DNA from: Apoda limacodes
Lineage: Eukaryota > Arthropoda > Insecta > Lepidoptera > Limacodidae
Assembly (NCBI GenBank): GCA_946406115.1
Contig: OX291557.1
Span: 3,194,501 to 3,258,500, forward strand
Direction: 5' to 3'
DNA length: 64,000 bases
Below are positions 21,851 through 33,178 of the stretch, in pieces. Numbering within the stretch: the first letter of the stretch is position 1; every line of letters begins with the position of its first letter. The notes under the pieces were generated by a model, which did no database searches, was not told the DNA's origin, and was given only the letters and a program-made list of their open reading frames with translations. Made by a program: the position numbers and the translations under genes.

Positions 21851-22303
21851 AATGATAAGATGATGAATGGAGACACACGCAGAAACTTCAAAACTCAACA
21901 CTGAAACACAGGCAAGCCGGTAGTCTTATAATCGCATTCCGATTCGCTTGTTTCGTTGATGGCTTCCAATTGTTCCAATCGCTCGCAGCGGCTCACGTCT
22001 TTATATACCCAAACGAACATCATACAATGTACGGTAACATTCTACCTGGTCTAGTTCTAGTAACTGCTACCAAATTCCAGAGAGATCATTGAACAAGCGC
22101 CATCTAGCGTCGAGTAGCAATACTAGGTTTTACAAGGATTCTAGTCGATTTATTCAACTGTAGGTGTTTCTTATGAACACTTACAGGTGGCATTGTCCAC
22201 AAAACCAATTAAAATTGTATGTTCGTAATAATAACTTCTACTTCAGGTATGCCGCATACAAATTATACAAAACTAACGTGAATGCACACACACACTATAC
22301 CTA
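21851..22303. other. 5' flank of the hAT gene, unit 1
   Basis: No gene. It contains GCGCCATCTAGCGTCGAGTA, a motif seen in moth repeats, and a short (CA)n run near 22286. Confidence 0.4.
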
Positions 22304-22582
22304 CCTCCTGCCTACATATTTTTACACTGTTTAATGGCCTTGCGTTATGGCAAATCTGATATAGTCGTGATGAAAATGGCGGCGATTTTAAAAACGGATG
22401 TCAAAATCTTAATGTTATTCTGAATATTTCAATACTTTCTACAATATACATTAAACCTTGTGAATTTATTTACGTTTTGTCATGGGATGCGGAATTTATT
22501 TATAGGTAAGGAAGTCAATTGCTCGCACTTTGGTCGCTTTGCGGCTAGCTACATTTGATCTCTAGGGTGGGGGGGGGGCAAC
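22304..22582. repeat. Block A (first copy), unit 1
   Basis: A 279-bp block from CCTCCTGCCTACATATTTT to a G10-CAAC end. It is repeated at 22922-23200 in the same orientation and is single in unit 2 (45662-45940). Confidence 0.9.
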
Positions 22583-22921
22583 CCATGGCATTTCTAATTT
22601 CAGGAAGTGAATTTAGATCATCGATAATTAGATTCAGTTTGTGGGACGAGCAATTAAAGTAGAGGGCTTTGGTGTACCTTTGCGTAAGACCGCTTGTACC
22701 CCTCCGTCTTTTCCTGACATTGTTGAATAACCATCAAAACCAAAACCAACGCATATATTTATATTCAGATCTTCTTTTGTCAAAAACTCATCTATGCTAT
22801 GTGCAATTGATTTCGCATCCAAATCTTTTAGCTCAATGAATCCGACAAACATTTCTTTGTCTTCCTGTGTTTCTTCATCAAAATATCGCATCCCAATCGA
22901 TAGTTGTTCAGTGCCAGAAAT
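22583..22921 (-). pseudogene. Inserted hAT transposase piece (block B), unit 1
   Basis: 339 bp equivalent to 20105-20443 in the same orientation, carrying part of the DUF4371-like core (FGFDGYSTMSGKDGG). At both diagnostic positions (CATTTCTAATTT; GCATATATTT) it matches unit 2 (43463-43801), not unit 1's own copy (CATTTTTAATTT; GCATTCATTT). Its ends fall inside the transposase, so it did not arrive by transposition. Confidence 0.9.
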
Positions 22922-23200
22922 CCTCCTGCCTACATATTTTTACACTGTTTAATGGCCTTGCGTTATGGCAAATCTGATATAGTCGTGATGAAAATGGCGG
23001 CGATTTTAAAAACGGATGTCAAAATCTTAATGTTATTCTGAATATTTCAATACTTTCTACAATATACATTAAACCTTGTGAATTTATTTACGTTTTGTCA
23101 TGGGATGCGGAATTTATTTATAGGTAAGGAAGTCAATTGCTCGCACTTTGGTCGCTTTGCGGCTAGCTACATTTGATCTCTAGGGTGGGGGGGGGGCAAC
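22922..23200. repeat. Block A (second copy), unit 1
   Basis: Same 279 bp as 22304-22582, followed by the normal continuation TGCCTAGGTAAATG found in unit 2. With block B it makes a 618-bp A-B-A structure unique to unit 1. Confidence 0.9.
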
Positions 23201-23436
23201 TGCCTAGGTAAATGTATGAACATTAATTCGCTTCTTGGCTATTTTATTACAGCTTCAACTGTTATTCGATAGAAATAGTACGAATGCATACATTTTGAGA
23301 AGAAAAAAAATTATACAGTTTGCTTAAAATAACGGTTAGGTCCATTTCGGTTTGGATTCAATGACCGAAACCGGTTCGAAATTATCTATTTTATTTCCAA
23401 CTATAATAAAAAAATAACGGTGTATTTAGTCAGCAA

Positions 23437-24952
23437 TAGGGCTTGCACCATTCGATTGATTTTACTATTCGAATAATTATAACGTTTAACTTAACGTTTT
23501 TAAATACTTGAGAATGTGTTTTTTAGGGTTCCGTACCCAGAGGGTGCCAATGGAACTCTATTACCAAGCCTACGCTGTCTATCTATCTGTCCGACCATTA
23601 AAAGGCTCTATCGTTTCGACCGAAATAGGTAGAAGACTAAATTACTATAGCCATCTAGCTTATTATTAAGAGAAACTGAACACATTTGTTTGTTGGAAAC
23701 GATAAGTCAAAGTCAAAGTCAAAATGTTTTATTCAAATAAGGATTTTACAATCACTTTTGAATCTTCAAAGTTAAGAAATATTATTTTTTGAACTCCGGT
23801 TCACAATGTTGTTGATTTCTACCGAGAAGAATGCGGCAAGAAACTCGATAGTTACTCTTTTAAAAAAATCATAAAAACTAAAAATACAATCAATGTTTTA
23901 AGTAAAAAATTTAAGCTGTACAATTTTATATTATTTCCATTTTAATTTGGTTTACCTATGCATCCTGTAATTGAGCATCTTCAGTCCCAAAGTTAAGCAA
24001 CGTTGGGATTGGTCAGTACTTGGATGGGTTACGGCTTAGCGGCACACTTTTTGTTTGTGACTTTGTGTGTTATAACATTGGTTAAGTGCAAGTCGGACTA
24101 GCGCACCGGGGGTTCAGTAGTAGTAAAAAAATGTGCAACTGTTTATAAAATCTTAATAACATAGTTGCTTTATCGTTCTTTAGCACATACTAGCTTCAAT
24201 CTTGGCTTAGTCAGTAATTGGATGGGTGACCGCTTAGCGGCACACATTTTGTTTGTCCTTGTAAATTACGTAAATTGTAGTAGGTAGGGAACCCTCGGTG
24301 CGCGAGTCCAAATCACACTTGGTCGGTCTTTATACTACTAAGGTGGCAAACTAGCTTTACGGTCCGTCTGGTAGTAGGCGTTCACCGCAGGCTAATGGAC
24401 GCTTGCAACAACCGGGGCATCACTTCGAAAATCTCATAACTTCTTTCTTGAAGAACCCCATACTGTAGTCCATAGACTTGGCAGGGAGTTCATTCTACAA
24501 TCTAAGATTCCGCAGGTGTTGGGTTAGTGGTTTCAAGGCCATTGTTATTCTATGCAGGCTGAAGTCCGGGATATCTTCGGTATAGTGTCAAGTTAATTTT
24601 GCTCTGTGTTTTTTAGCCGTAATTTTGACAAGATCACGAGTTGAGGTGTTTAACTCTCCATGGGAACACTCAATCTCTCTTAATTTCTCAAGTTTGTAAG
24701 AAACGATTTTGCCAGTTTTTGACTTTATTAACTAAAGTTGCCTAATAGACAGATCACTGAAAATTCTTTTAAGCCTCTTTTTCACTCTATTGCCTCTTTA
24801 ATACGTAATATGTACAAAAAGCGTTCATTAATTAAGTTCAAGATGCGTAATTCAATAAATTAAATTTAATTAAATATTTGAATATTCATTAATTGGAATT
24901 TAAAATTGTAGCGAATATTCGAATAAAATGAATATTCGAATTGCAAGCCCTA
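23437..24952. mobile_element. hAT-type non-autonomous element with nested repeats, unit 2
   Basis: Same ends and same imperfect octamer flanks as in unit 1. Nested are the GGGTTCCGTAC fragment (23525), retrotransposon tail (23705-23862, with an additional GTCAAA), 5S-like piece (23981-24046), inverted-repeat element (24084-24320) with the second 5S-like piece (24206-24245), and the dispersed repeat 24321-24580. Confidence 0.6.
23981..24046 (+). repeat. 5S rRNA-derived fragment, unit 2
   Basis: AAGTTAAGCAACGTTGGGAT then GTCAGTACTTGGATGGG. As in unit 1 only the middle to 3' part of 5S rRNA is present. Confidence 0.6.
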
Positions 24953-24960
24953 GTTAGCAC

Positions 24961-25959
24961 ATAGAGGTTAAGAAACTGTGCTAACTTGCAAACGCTTATA
25001 TTATGCTAATCAGTACTAGCACTTTGAAGTTGCTTTGCCTGCGTTTATTATTTAATAAAGAGACAAATTTGCAAGCATTTGTTCGACAGAATAACAATGC
25101 TTGCAAATTACTTAATATTTAAATAATATAAAAAGCATGACTTTTACATACAATAGGTAGGCACCTACAATTATGTACTATAGTATCTACCTACCTACCT
25201 ATTAAGATTTCAGAAGTATTTTTTAGGTTTACGCACACAAAGTTGTACTGTCTATCCGTCTGTGTCTCTGCCCCTAACGTTTAGACCAATGTACCAAAAG
25301 CAAGTGCATTATCTTGGCAAATTTTCTAAGAAATTTTAAAAGAACATGTTTGATGATGACATGATCTCCCTACCAGAAACATGTTTCTGTTACATAATTA
25401 TGATAATATTCTTAATAGTCTATTCAATTCCAAACCTTCTGTGGGCGATTAGCAATCACACTCGACGACAATCTCAAATTATCTCGTATAAAACGCAATA
25501 ACTTTATATAGTTAGTTACATTGAAATCACATTAAGTGATGTGTAATCTTAATAATACTGCTTGATCTTGTTAAATAATAAGATGTTATAAGTTATTTAT
25601 TTGATGCCAAAATAACAGTGAAATTGAGTTAAAAAAATTAAATAGTTCAATTCTATTTATGAAGATCAAAAAGACAGTATATTTAAGCATCAAAGCATTA
25701 CAAAACTTTTCCAGTAAATTTCATTGGAGATTATATTTATATTTTTCATCCAAAAGACACTGTGTAGATAATAGCATTCGCGTAAATGCAAAGTGATGAA
25801 CATACAAACTGTCAACTCTTCTGTGGTGTAGGTGATGAGTGTCGACCTACCGAAATACTTGTTTTGTTACGAATAGAAAACCAGATTGGTCACTCTTATG
25901 TCGCTTTGTGCTTCATGCAGACTTAACTTGAAATATATCTGTGAAACGAGTAACATCAA
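24961..25959. other. Upstream region of SDR copy 2; no gene seen
   Basis: AT-rich. Contains a perfect 13-bp inverted repeat AATTTGCAAGCAT / ATGCTTGCAAATT (25066-25109, loop 18); the same pair is in unit 3, while unit 1 lost one base of the right arm. Confidence 0.5.
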
Positions 25960-26748
25960 ATGTCTTTTATAAATAAAGTAGTGCTCGTTACTGGCGCTGG
26001 GTCGGGTATTGGAGAAGCAACTGCGTTAATTTTCGCAAAACTATCTGCGACTTTGGCTTTAGTTGACATAAATACTGAAACCTTAGAGAGGTCTGCTGAA
26101 AATTGTAGAAAAATCAACAACACGAAAGTTTTGACGGCACAAATCGATGTGGCTAAAGATAAAGAAGTGAAAAATATGATAGAAGACACAGTTAGAGAAC
26201 TGGGAGGTATAGACGTGATTGTAAATTGTGCTGGTGTGGCATGGCTTGGGGGACTGTTAGATCCCGATGCAATAGAGAAATACGATAGAACCATGGCAAT
26301 TAATTTTCGATCAGTAGTGACAATGACAAGTTTTGCAGCTCCAGCTTTGATTGAAAGAAAAGGATGCATCATCAACATATCTAGTAATGCAGCTATCGCA
26401 GTGCTTCCAAATACCTTCGCGTAGAGTGTGTCAAAGGCTTGTGTAGATCATTTTACGAGATGCGCTGCTCGAGAACTGGCTTCGAAAGGAGTAAGAGTAA
26501 ACTCTGTTCTACCAGGTCCAACGAGAACTAACCTTATGATTAATGCAGGAGTAAGTCCAGACATAAACGATGCAATTTTTCATGCAATGGAGAACCAACT
26601 GCCTTTGAAGAGAATAGCAGAACCAGAAGATATAGCTGAGTTGTTGGTGTTCTTGGCCAGTGAAAAAGCTGCGAGTATGACTGGTGGCAGTTATTTAATA
26701 GATTCCGGTATAATGTTAACTGATATTCGTGGTGGTCCAGAACTTTAA
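25960..26748 (+). pseudogene. Classical SDR, copy 2, stop at the catalytic tyrosine codon
   Basis: Collinear over the full 262-codon length with copy 3, including TGAGSGIG, D36, NCAG, N115, S142, K159, PG and the native C-terminus (DIRGGPEL). Codon 155, TAC (Tyr of YxxxK) in copies 1 and 3, is TAG here (26422-26424). Translation would end after 154 residues, just before the active-site Tyr and Lys, leaving only the nucleotide-binding half. It also has N24I. The rest of the frame is otherwise open, so the change is recent. A sequencing error or stop readthrough cannot be excluded from the sequence alone. Confidence 0.85.
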
Positions 26749-26862
26749 ATGATATTGGGTTATGTTAGTAGTATTTAGAAACATAACGCTAAAAGAGAAA
26801 AAAACAGCTTTACGTTATTCAATAGCTGTATAATGGTATCAAAAGGCACTTCTTCAGTGCAG

Positions 26863-26901
26863 ATAGAACTGTATAGGGACTGTGGCTGCCTACAGTTCTA
26901 T
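26863..26901 (+). repeat. Hairpin in the 3' flank of SDR copy 2
   Basis: ATAGAACTGTA (26863-26873) pairs perfectly with TACAGTTCTAT (26891-26901), 17-nt loop, just before the poly(A) signal. Present in unit 3 and disrupted in unit 1. Confidence 0.6.
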
Positions 26902-26917
26902 AACAGCCATAATACGG

Positions 26918-26923
26918 AATAAA
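26918..26923 (+). terminator. Putative poly(A) signal of SDR copy 2
   Basis: AATAAA 170 bp after the TAA at 26746-26748. Confidence 0.4.
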
Positions 26924-27084
26924 TCAGGGTTTTTAAGGGATGAAAGAGTTATAAAGTATATAAATTAAATTTTTATGTACATATAATCAACATCTAGGAT
27001 TATGTTATATCATAAAAAAGTTTATGTAGACTAGAGACTAGAGAAAAAATAAATATTTCAAACATGAAAATTGCTCTAATTTAA

Positions 27085-27549
27085 AAAAAAAACAACCGAA
27101 TTCAAAAAGATGCACTAAACAGGTAAATATAATTACTTATTGCCAAAAATCTGATCTGAATTACCGTTTGAAGTTGGTGTGAACACTTCACTTCCATGAC
27201 ACCAACTTCAAACAGTAATTTGAAGCCGGTTGTTTTTTTTTTTGTTAAAAATTTTGTTAAAGCTTTTGAGTAACGATTTGCTTTTTTCTCTCGTGCACTA
27301 AAAACATCCATATTTGTAACAAAATTTTATACAATCAACATAAGAGGCGCGTTTTACCAGTTCCAAATTAACATCACTTATTTTTTTTTTCAAAATTTAA
27401 AGTTTTAAATCCACTTTATTAATGCCACCTCAGGGGCATACTCTTTCGAATAAAAAAAGAATTTTTGGAATCGGTTCACAATCAGAGGACACACATAAAA
27501 AAAAACCCCGTCGAACCTCCTCCTTTTTTGAAGTCTTTTAAAAATACGG
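27085..27549. mobile_element. MITE family copy downstream of SDR 2
   Basis: As at 3681-4172, but with a compact near-left-end hairpin (27158-27221: 23-bp arms with two mismatches and an 18-nt loop). Here the left end reads AACAACCGAATTC. Confidence 0.5.
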
Positions 27550-28378
27550 TTGATTTTGAGTTTTTCAACTTAATTCGTTAGAGATAACGTCGTTATCATG
27601 CTAAGGGGCGATTTAGGCCAGAAAGCTAATTTCTGTAATACTAACGTTGTGTATGTTAATGAACTAAAAATCATTACACAATGTCATATACATTGCTATT
27701 AGATATATTTGTTACATACTTCTTTAGTAGATTATTTTATAATGACGCATTAAAATTTATCTTTTTTTCTATGGGATTTAACGTTTTTACCGTTTTATAG
27801 TCACATCTCTTTATTTTTTGCTACAACTTAGAGTCTATGCACTAGATAACAAGCTATTCTAATGATTTAATCAACATTCATTACAATAAAATGCAATACA
27901 CGCTTTAAAAATTTGCACAAGTGTTGAAACAATAGTCACTTCCAGATTTTTTATTGCATTAAATACAATAAATGAAAATCATTCAGTAAGGCAATGCACT
28001 AGAAAAAAGCCAGTTTTATAACATATATTTTTTTCAATCCTGTAGATGCTATAGTTTAGCCACAAAATTTGCACAAAAACGGCGTATTTTCGCGGTCTAG
28101 ACTATACCGCAGTCTTAAAAATACAAACTTTATTGAAATTGGAACTAAGATTTGCAACGAATTTGATTCCAGACTTGACTTCAAAGTTTTTGATTTTATA
28201 AAAATTGACGCAGGTTACTTATTTGATTAGTTAGTATGTAATAACTTTAATAAAATACTATGTTAGTGGTAAAAAGTGCTTTTATTGTCTTACAGAAGTA
28301 AAAAGGAGATTATTTACCTCGGACATAAAGGTGTTGTCCTAGAATCCTTCATTGTAGCCCCTACGTCCTCCGGGTCGT
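27550..28378. other. AT-rich spacer, unit 2
   Basis: No gene. Contains about 35 bp (after 27626, TTTCTGTAATACTAACGTTG onward) not present in units 1 and 3. Confidence 0.5.
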
Positions 28379-28535
28379 CCGGGTTGTGAGAGAGCGTGGT
28401 TGTCAATTGATGCATTTCCGCCTCAATTCTGTCCATTTCGTGGCGCCACTGTCGCGTACACGTGGTTAAGTGAAACGAATGCTCCCGCTCACCGTCTACT
28501 TACCAGTGTGCACCATTTCTTTTCGTCATTGCGTC
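28379..28535. repeat. Left arm of 157-bp inverted repeat, unit 2
   Basis: Reverse complement, with few mismatches, of 32714-32871. Confidence 0.7.
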
Positions 28536-28628
28536 GTTGGATTTTTTCGGCATCGGTACCGCCTCGCAAATTAAAATTGGTTACGGAATTAAAATATTGA
28601 TATTAGTTTAGAATAAAGTGTTTTTTTT

Positions 28629-28929
28629 TTAAGTAACCGTGATTCTGTGACAATAGTTAAGCCTTTTCGCGTCGCTTTCGCAATTGACTATTCTCTGGAG
28701 ATCCGCGATGAAGCAAGTGCGAATCCCCCAAATGCGGGCTGGCGACGCTAGCGCCGCTCTTGTTCCAGCAGTATCGCAACAGTTTAGCTCGCCAACCTTG
28801 TCAAGCTGGCGCCAGGCCACAGCGGCTCACTCCAATTACTGCGCCGACACTCCCGTCGGACAAGCCAAGTGCTTGTCAAAAATAACACGTGGCAAACGAG
28901 GTTTGGTCGAATTGAGTGGTCAGGTTTAG
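28629..28929. other. GC-richer unrecognised block, unit 2
   Basis: Counterpart of 5224-5587 without the 33-bp segment. The plus-strand frame ends in TAG directly at GGTCAGGTTTAG, and the donor-like GTTAGT of unit 1 is lost. Confidence 0.3.
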
Positions 28930-30043
28930 TACTTTCACAGATTTATCAGTCACTCTGTAGCTTCAGTTACCGGTCTTCAAACGTTCTAAGGATTCCGAGG
29001 GCAATTAGTAATAGTTACTTTTGTGACTTTAGAACTGTTTCATAAGATAAAAAAAAAAAAAAAGTGGATAAGCAGAATAATTTAAAATTTGCATTGGAGT
29101 ATTTAAAAGCTTACGTTTCTATAACAGAAATGATCGAAATTTTTTTTATATTAATGTAAATAAAATTTAGAATCATATGGCCGCTCCAAATTTTAGGAAA
29201 GTAGACACAAATTATGATGATCATGATAACATTCTTGGCATTTGGTGTAATTTTTTAATAATAAATAATAAGTAATTTTTGAAAAATAATTAAGCTTTGC
29301 CATACATGTCCCATTGGCATCTTACAAGTATATATTTCAAATGAGTCAATATTACAGCGAATCCTATTTAGAAAAACTGGATTTCGCAATGAAATAACTA
29401 ACTACACTAACGAAAATTGTTTGAATTCGTATAAAATATGGGTTTTCTGTAATGACTTACAATCATATTAAAGTTGCAATGCCATAATCGACAAATACTT
29501 GTAAATTGGTTTCAATTATGCAAGAAAAATAAACTACCCTCAACCGAGTAGGTACTTACTTACGTACAAAATTGCATAATTATAATGAATTAACCTATAA
29601 GGTGCTAGGAACCCGTGTTAATCATTACAATCCCCGAGTGTTCTTTTTTTTCCTAAAAAGGGCAAACGTATGTAGTTACATTTAACATTCCGAAATATTT
29701 CTTTTGAAAAAGAAGATTAGAATTCAGGGCAAAATGTACAATTAACAGTATTAAAATGACAGGATCTACCTTTCAAGATATTTATAAATATAGTCTATTT
29801 ATATTTCTTGGTAGCAGATTAAAATAATATAGTCTAAGAAGATTAGGGTTTGACAGTGAATTTGTTTGCTATTTTTTTTGATAGTGTATCCGTTTACGAG
29901 ACGTTGTTAATTTTATGGAATTCTAATATTAAACATGTAAAATAAGTCCTTAATGTAAGGTAGACAATCAAGGGGAATTTTCGAAATTTTCTGGAACGCA
30001 AGGAGTTGCAGATTTTAAACGGAATAGAATTTTATATGACGAG
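28930..30043. other. AT-rich spacer, unit 2
   Basis: No gene recognised. Confidence 0.5.
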
Positions 30044-30780
30044 TTTGATGGCCCGGGGCGTGAATTTTTCTAGGAGGGTAAAGTCCCTCCTGGGGTTATT
30101 ACCTGTAGAAAGTTATGTGATCTCTAGCCGCTCGTCCGTCCAAGACCCTAAGTCCCTGCTAGGGAGACTGAATTTAACAGGTTTTGTATTCTGGCCGTGC
30201 ATTCTTCTAGGAGGGTAAAGAGTCTCCTAGGAAGGCTCAATTTGACGAGTGATCAGAGCTTGCACTCTTCCAGGAGGGTAAAGTCCCTCCTAGGAACTCT
30301 GAATTTTACAGCATTTGTATTCTGGCCGTGCATTCTTCCAGGAGGGTAAAGTCCCTTCTGGAAAGGCTAAATTTGATGAGTGATCAGAGCTTGCACTCTT
30401 CCAGGAGGGTAAAGTCCCTCCTAGGAACTATGAATTTTACAGCATTTGTATTCTGGCCGTGCATTCTTCCAGGAGGGTAAAGTCCCTTCTGGAAAGGCTA
30501 AATTTGATGAGTGATCAGAGCTTGCACTCTTCCAGGAGGGTAAAGTCCCTCCTAGGACGTCTGAATTTTACAGCATTTGTATTCTGGCCGTGCATTCTTT
30601 CGGGAGGGTAAAGTCCCTTCTAGAAAGACTCAATTTGATGAGTGATCAGAGACTGAAATTTACAGTATTTGTATTCTGGCCGTGCATTCTTCCAGTAGGG
30701 TAAACTTCTTCCTAGAAAGGCTCAATTTGACGAGTGATCAGAACCTGCACTCACCCAGGAGGGAGTCCCCTGTAGGGAGA
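30044..30780. repeat. 131-bp tandem repeat of small hairpins, unit 2
   Basis: GCCGTGCATTCTT at 30194, 30325, 30456, 30587 and 30679: exact 131-bp steps with a final 92, like unit 1. Copy number is unchanged, while single repeats differ (for example GGAACTATG against GGGCGTCTG in unit 1). Confidence 0.85.
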
Positions 30781-32578
30781 CCATATTTTGTGAATTGCTC
30801 GTACCAGTCAACATACAGTACATAAGTCAGTGCCGCAGAAGATGGCCGTATAGTGGAATAAGGGACAAAATTATTGGCATTTGAATCAGAATCAACGAAA
30901 TACAACTTTAAGATCCTTATACAATTAGAAAATCAGTGTAAGCTGACTTGAAAAACACTTGGAACCAAGCAACCTGCTGTCATAAACACTTATTGACTTT
31001 TTGCTAGTCCTTGTGGCTTTAAATACCCTAAAGGAACGTCGAATACAGAGGAAATCCTCTACTAAAATGACTCACATGAATGAGTTTTCACACGCTATTC
31101 GAGAAACTTTTCAGGAGATTGACCTATCTGCCTCCGAGCGAGATCACATGATCCTATGATGTGTGAAGACCACCAATACCGACAGCCTCACCAGCTGCCC
31201 TAAGTCTTTCCTCTATCATCCTCGATACTTAAGGTACGTAGTTACCTTGGCGTATTTAATTAAGATTTTAAAGCCATATTGGGAGCGAACGTTCTGGCGA
31301 GCAAACCTACGCGCAAATGCCTTTTGTGACCCACTGCATAACCAGAATAATCAGTATTACTTAGTAAACATAAACAATGTGTGGAAATCCCCCGTCGAAT
31401 GTCGTGCACTCGAATCTGGAAGCATGCTGATTTAGGGACAGAGTTTCTTATGAAAAACTGGACGGAAGAAAATGTCGCTTTAGTGAGTTACAGTTGTCCA
31501 TACTTATACTCATATGACCGTGCTTGAGGTAGATGGTAAATTTAGTACATCAATAATATTTCCATCTTATGTTGTGTAATTTCTTTATTTTCATGCTCAA
31601 GAACGTTAAAAGGGAACGAGCGAGGCAGTATTATTGAAACGGTTCCACCTGGGCACAATATATTTTTGCATTGAATTGAATTGATTTTTCCTTTAGTGTT
31701 AACTTCTGGAAATATTTGTGTTTTTTTAATGCTTACATGGAAAGCACCTCCCACCGACAAGAATTAGCTAGAGATAATGAAAATGAGTATCGTGTTTTGG
31801 TAACGCATAAATTCCCTTGCATCTGATGATATGAAGTCAAATTTGGCATTATTTATTAACTAAACACGTTGTATCGTTGGTGTGAAAAATGTAATGTAAA
31901 ATACTACATACGACATTAAAAGCCGGCACAGCTAGATCAACGGTCTTTTTAAATTTGTTACATAAGTTCCAATTGGATATTTGGAACATCTAAATACTTT
32001 CTATTGCTTTTATTAATGTTAATTTGACCCTCTGTAGTTTCGCGTAGACTGTAAGCAACATACCGTTCAATCGCCTGCCAAACTCATAGAAGACATTTGA
32101 AAACGTATTCATGCACTGTAGCCCGTAGTCTACGCTCTGAGCTTACAGTCTAGCACTTTAGAAGACTACTAGGCTACATATATAATCACTATTTATGTTT
32201 TATTTTGTTTTTGTGTGCAATGAATGTCTTTATTTTAAATCCTTATTTTCCATATTTTAGAATTTTCAATAAATATTAAAAAGGATTAAAATAGGTAATT
32301 CAAGAGAAATATAATAAAATAATTTAAAAAGATCAAGGTATTAAATGTAGTAAAGTTTCGTCTACGATTTTCAAACCAGTTTGACTAAGATGTATTATTT
32401 AATAAGTTTTTGACTAACGTATCTAATCAATAAATCCTAATTTTTTTTTGTGTATATTTATGATGGATAACCTACTTTATGTTTGAATACAGTTATTTTA
32501 CAAAGGTATTTCATCAACAAATCCTTATTCTTTTTGTTTGCATTAATAAAGCACTCATTTATAAGCAGACCCGAACCA
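30781..32578. other. Spacer with no recognised gene, unit 2
   Basis: Counterpart of 7409-9225. The short plus-strand frame at 31163 is cut by TAG at 31433-31435, which argues against coding. Confidence 0.4.
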
Positions 32579-32925
32579 CTCACCAGGTGATAACAGACAC
32601 GTCTCACAACCCGGAGAGGACGTAGGGGCCACAATAGAAAGATTTTACCTACCATTAAAATCCTTATTGTGGTCCTGGAGTCATCTCCGGGCCTATTGAG
32701 GCCTACCTGGTGAGACGCAATGACGAAAAGAAATGGTGCACACTGGTAAGTAGACGGTGAGCGGGAGCATTCGTTTGACTTAACCACGTGTACGCGACAG
32801 TGGCGCCACGAAATGGACAGAATTGAGGCGGAAATGCATCGAAATCACAACCACGCTCTCTCACAACCCGGAGAGGACTCCAGGACCACAATAAGGATTT
32901 TAATGGTAGGTAAAATCTTTCTATT
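32579..32925. repeat. Nested inverted repeats including a 59-bp pair, unit 2
   Basis: Arms 32633-32691 and 32867-32925; one mismatch (GAGTCATCTCC in the left arm). The right arm of the 157-bp inverted repeat (32714-32871) lies between them. Confidence 0.8.
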
Positions 32926-33162
32926 TTACCTGTGCCTCGATATTCAATACAGTGCCCAAGACATAAGACACTGCTTCTTGATCACCTTGGAGAATAAAAT
33001 CTAATATTAATAAATATACCTACCCATAGAATGGGAAAAAGGAGTGCCAACAGTAGCAAGCTACGAGAGTATGGCTGGATATTATGAGTTTTATTTGTCG
33101 TTGTTTACTTTGTTTGGAAAGTTTTTGTTCTTTCTAGGTCTCTCTAGAGATTTTAATGGCAG

Positions 33163-33178
33163 GCAACCCTACGCAAAC
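33163..33178. repeat. 10-bp VNTR, single copy, unit 2
   Basis: Only one CCCTACGCAA is present where unit 1 has five and unit 3 seven. Confidence 0.8.

Larger units (their letters stand above)
1..23416. repeat. Tandem unit 1 (about 23.4 kb)
   Basis: The first bases recur at 23417 and 46360, and the same series of elements follows in the same order and orientation. Unit 1 is longer than unit 2 mainly because of a 618-bp extra block at 22583-23200. Its first ~11.4 kb differs from unit 2 by scattered substitutions and small indels, and the rest is nearly identical. Whether another copy lies upstream cannot be seen. Confidence 0.95.

Noticed and set aside
22564..22582. G10-CAAC end as the missing inverted terminus of the hAT element starting near 18846
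   Set aside because: It has the same orientation as the left end, so it cannot be its inverted partner.
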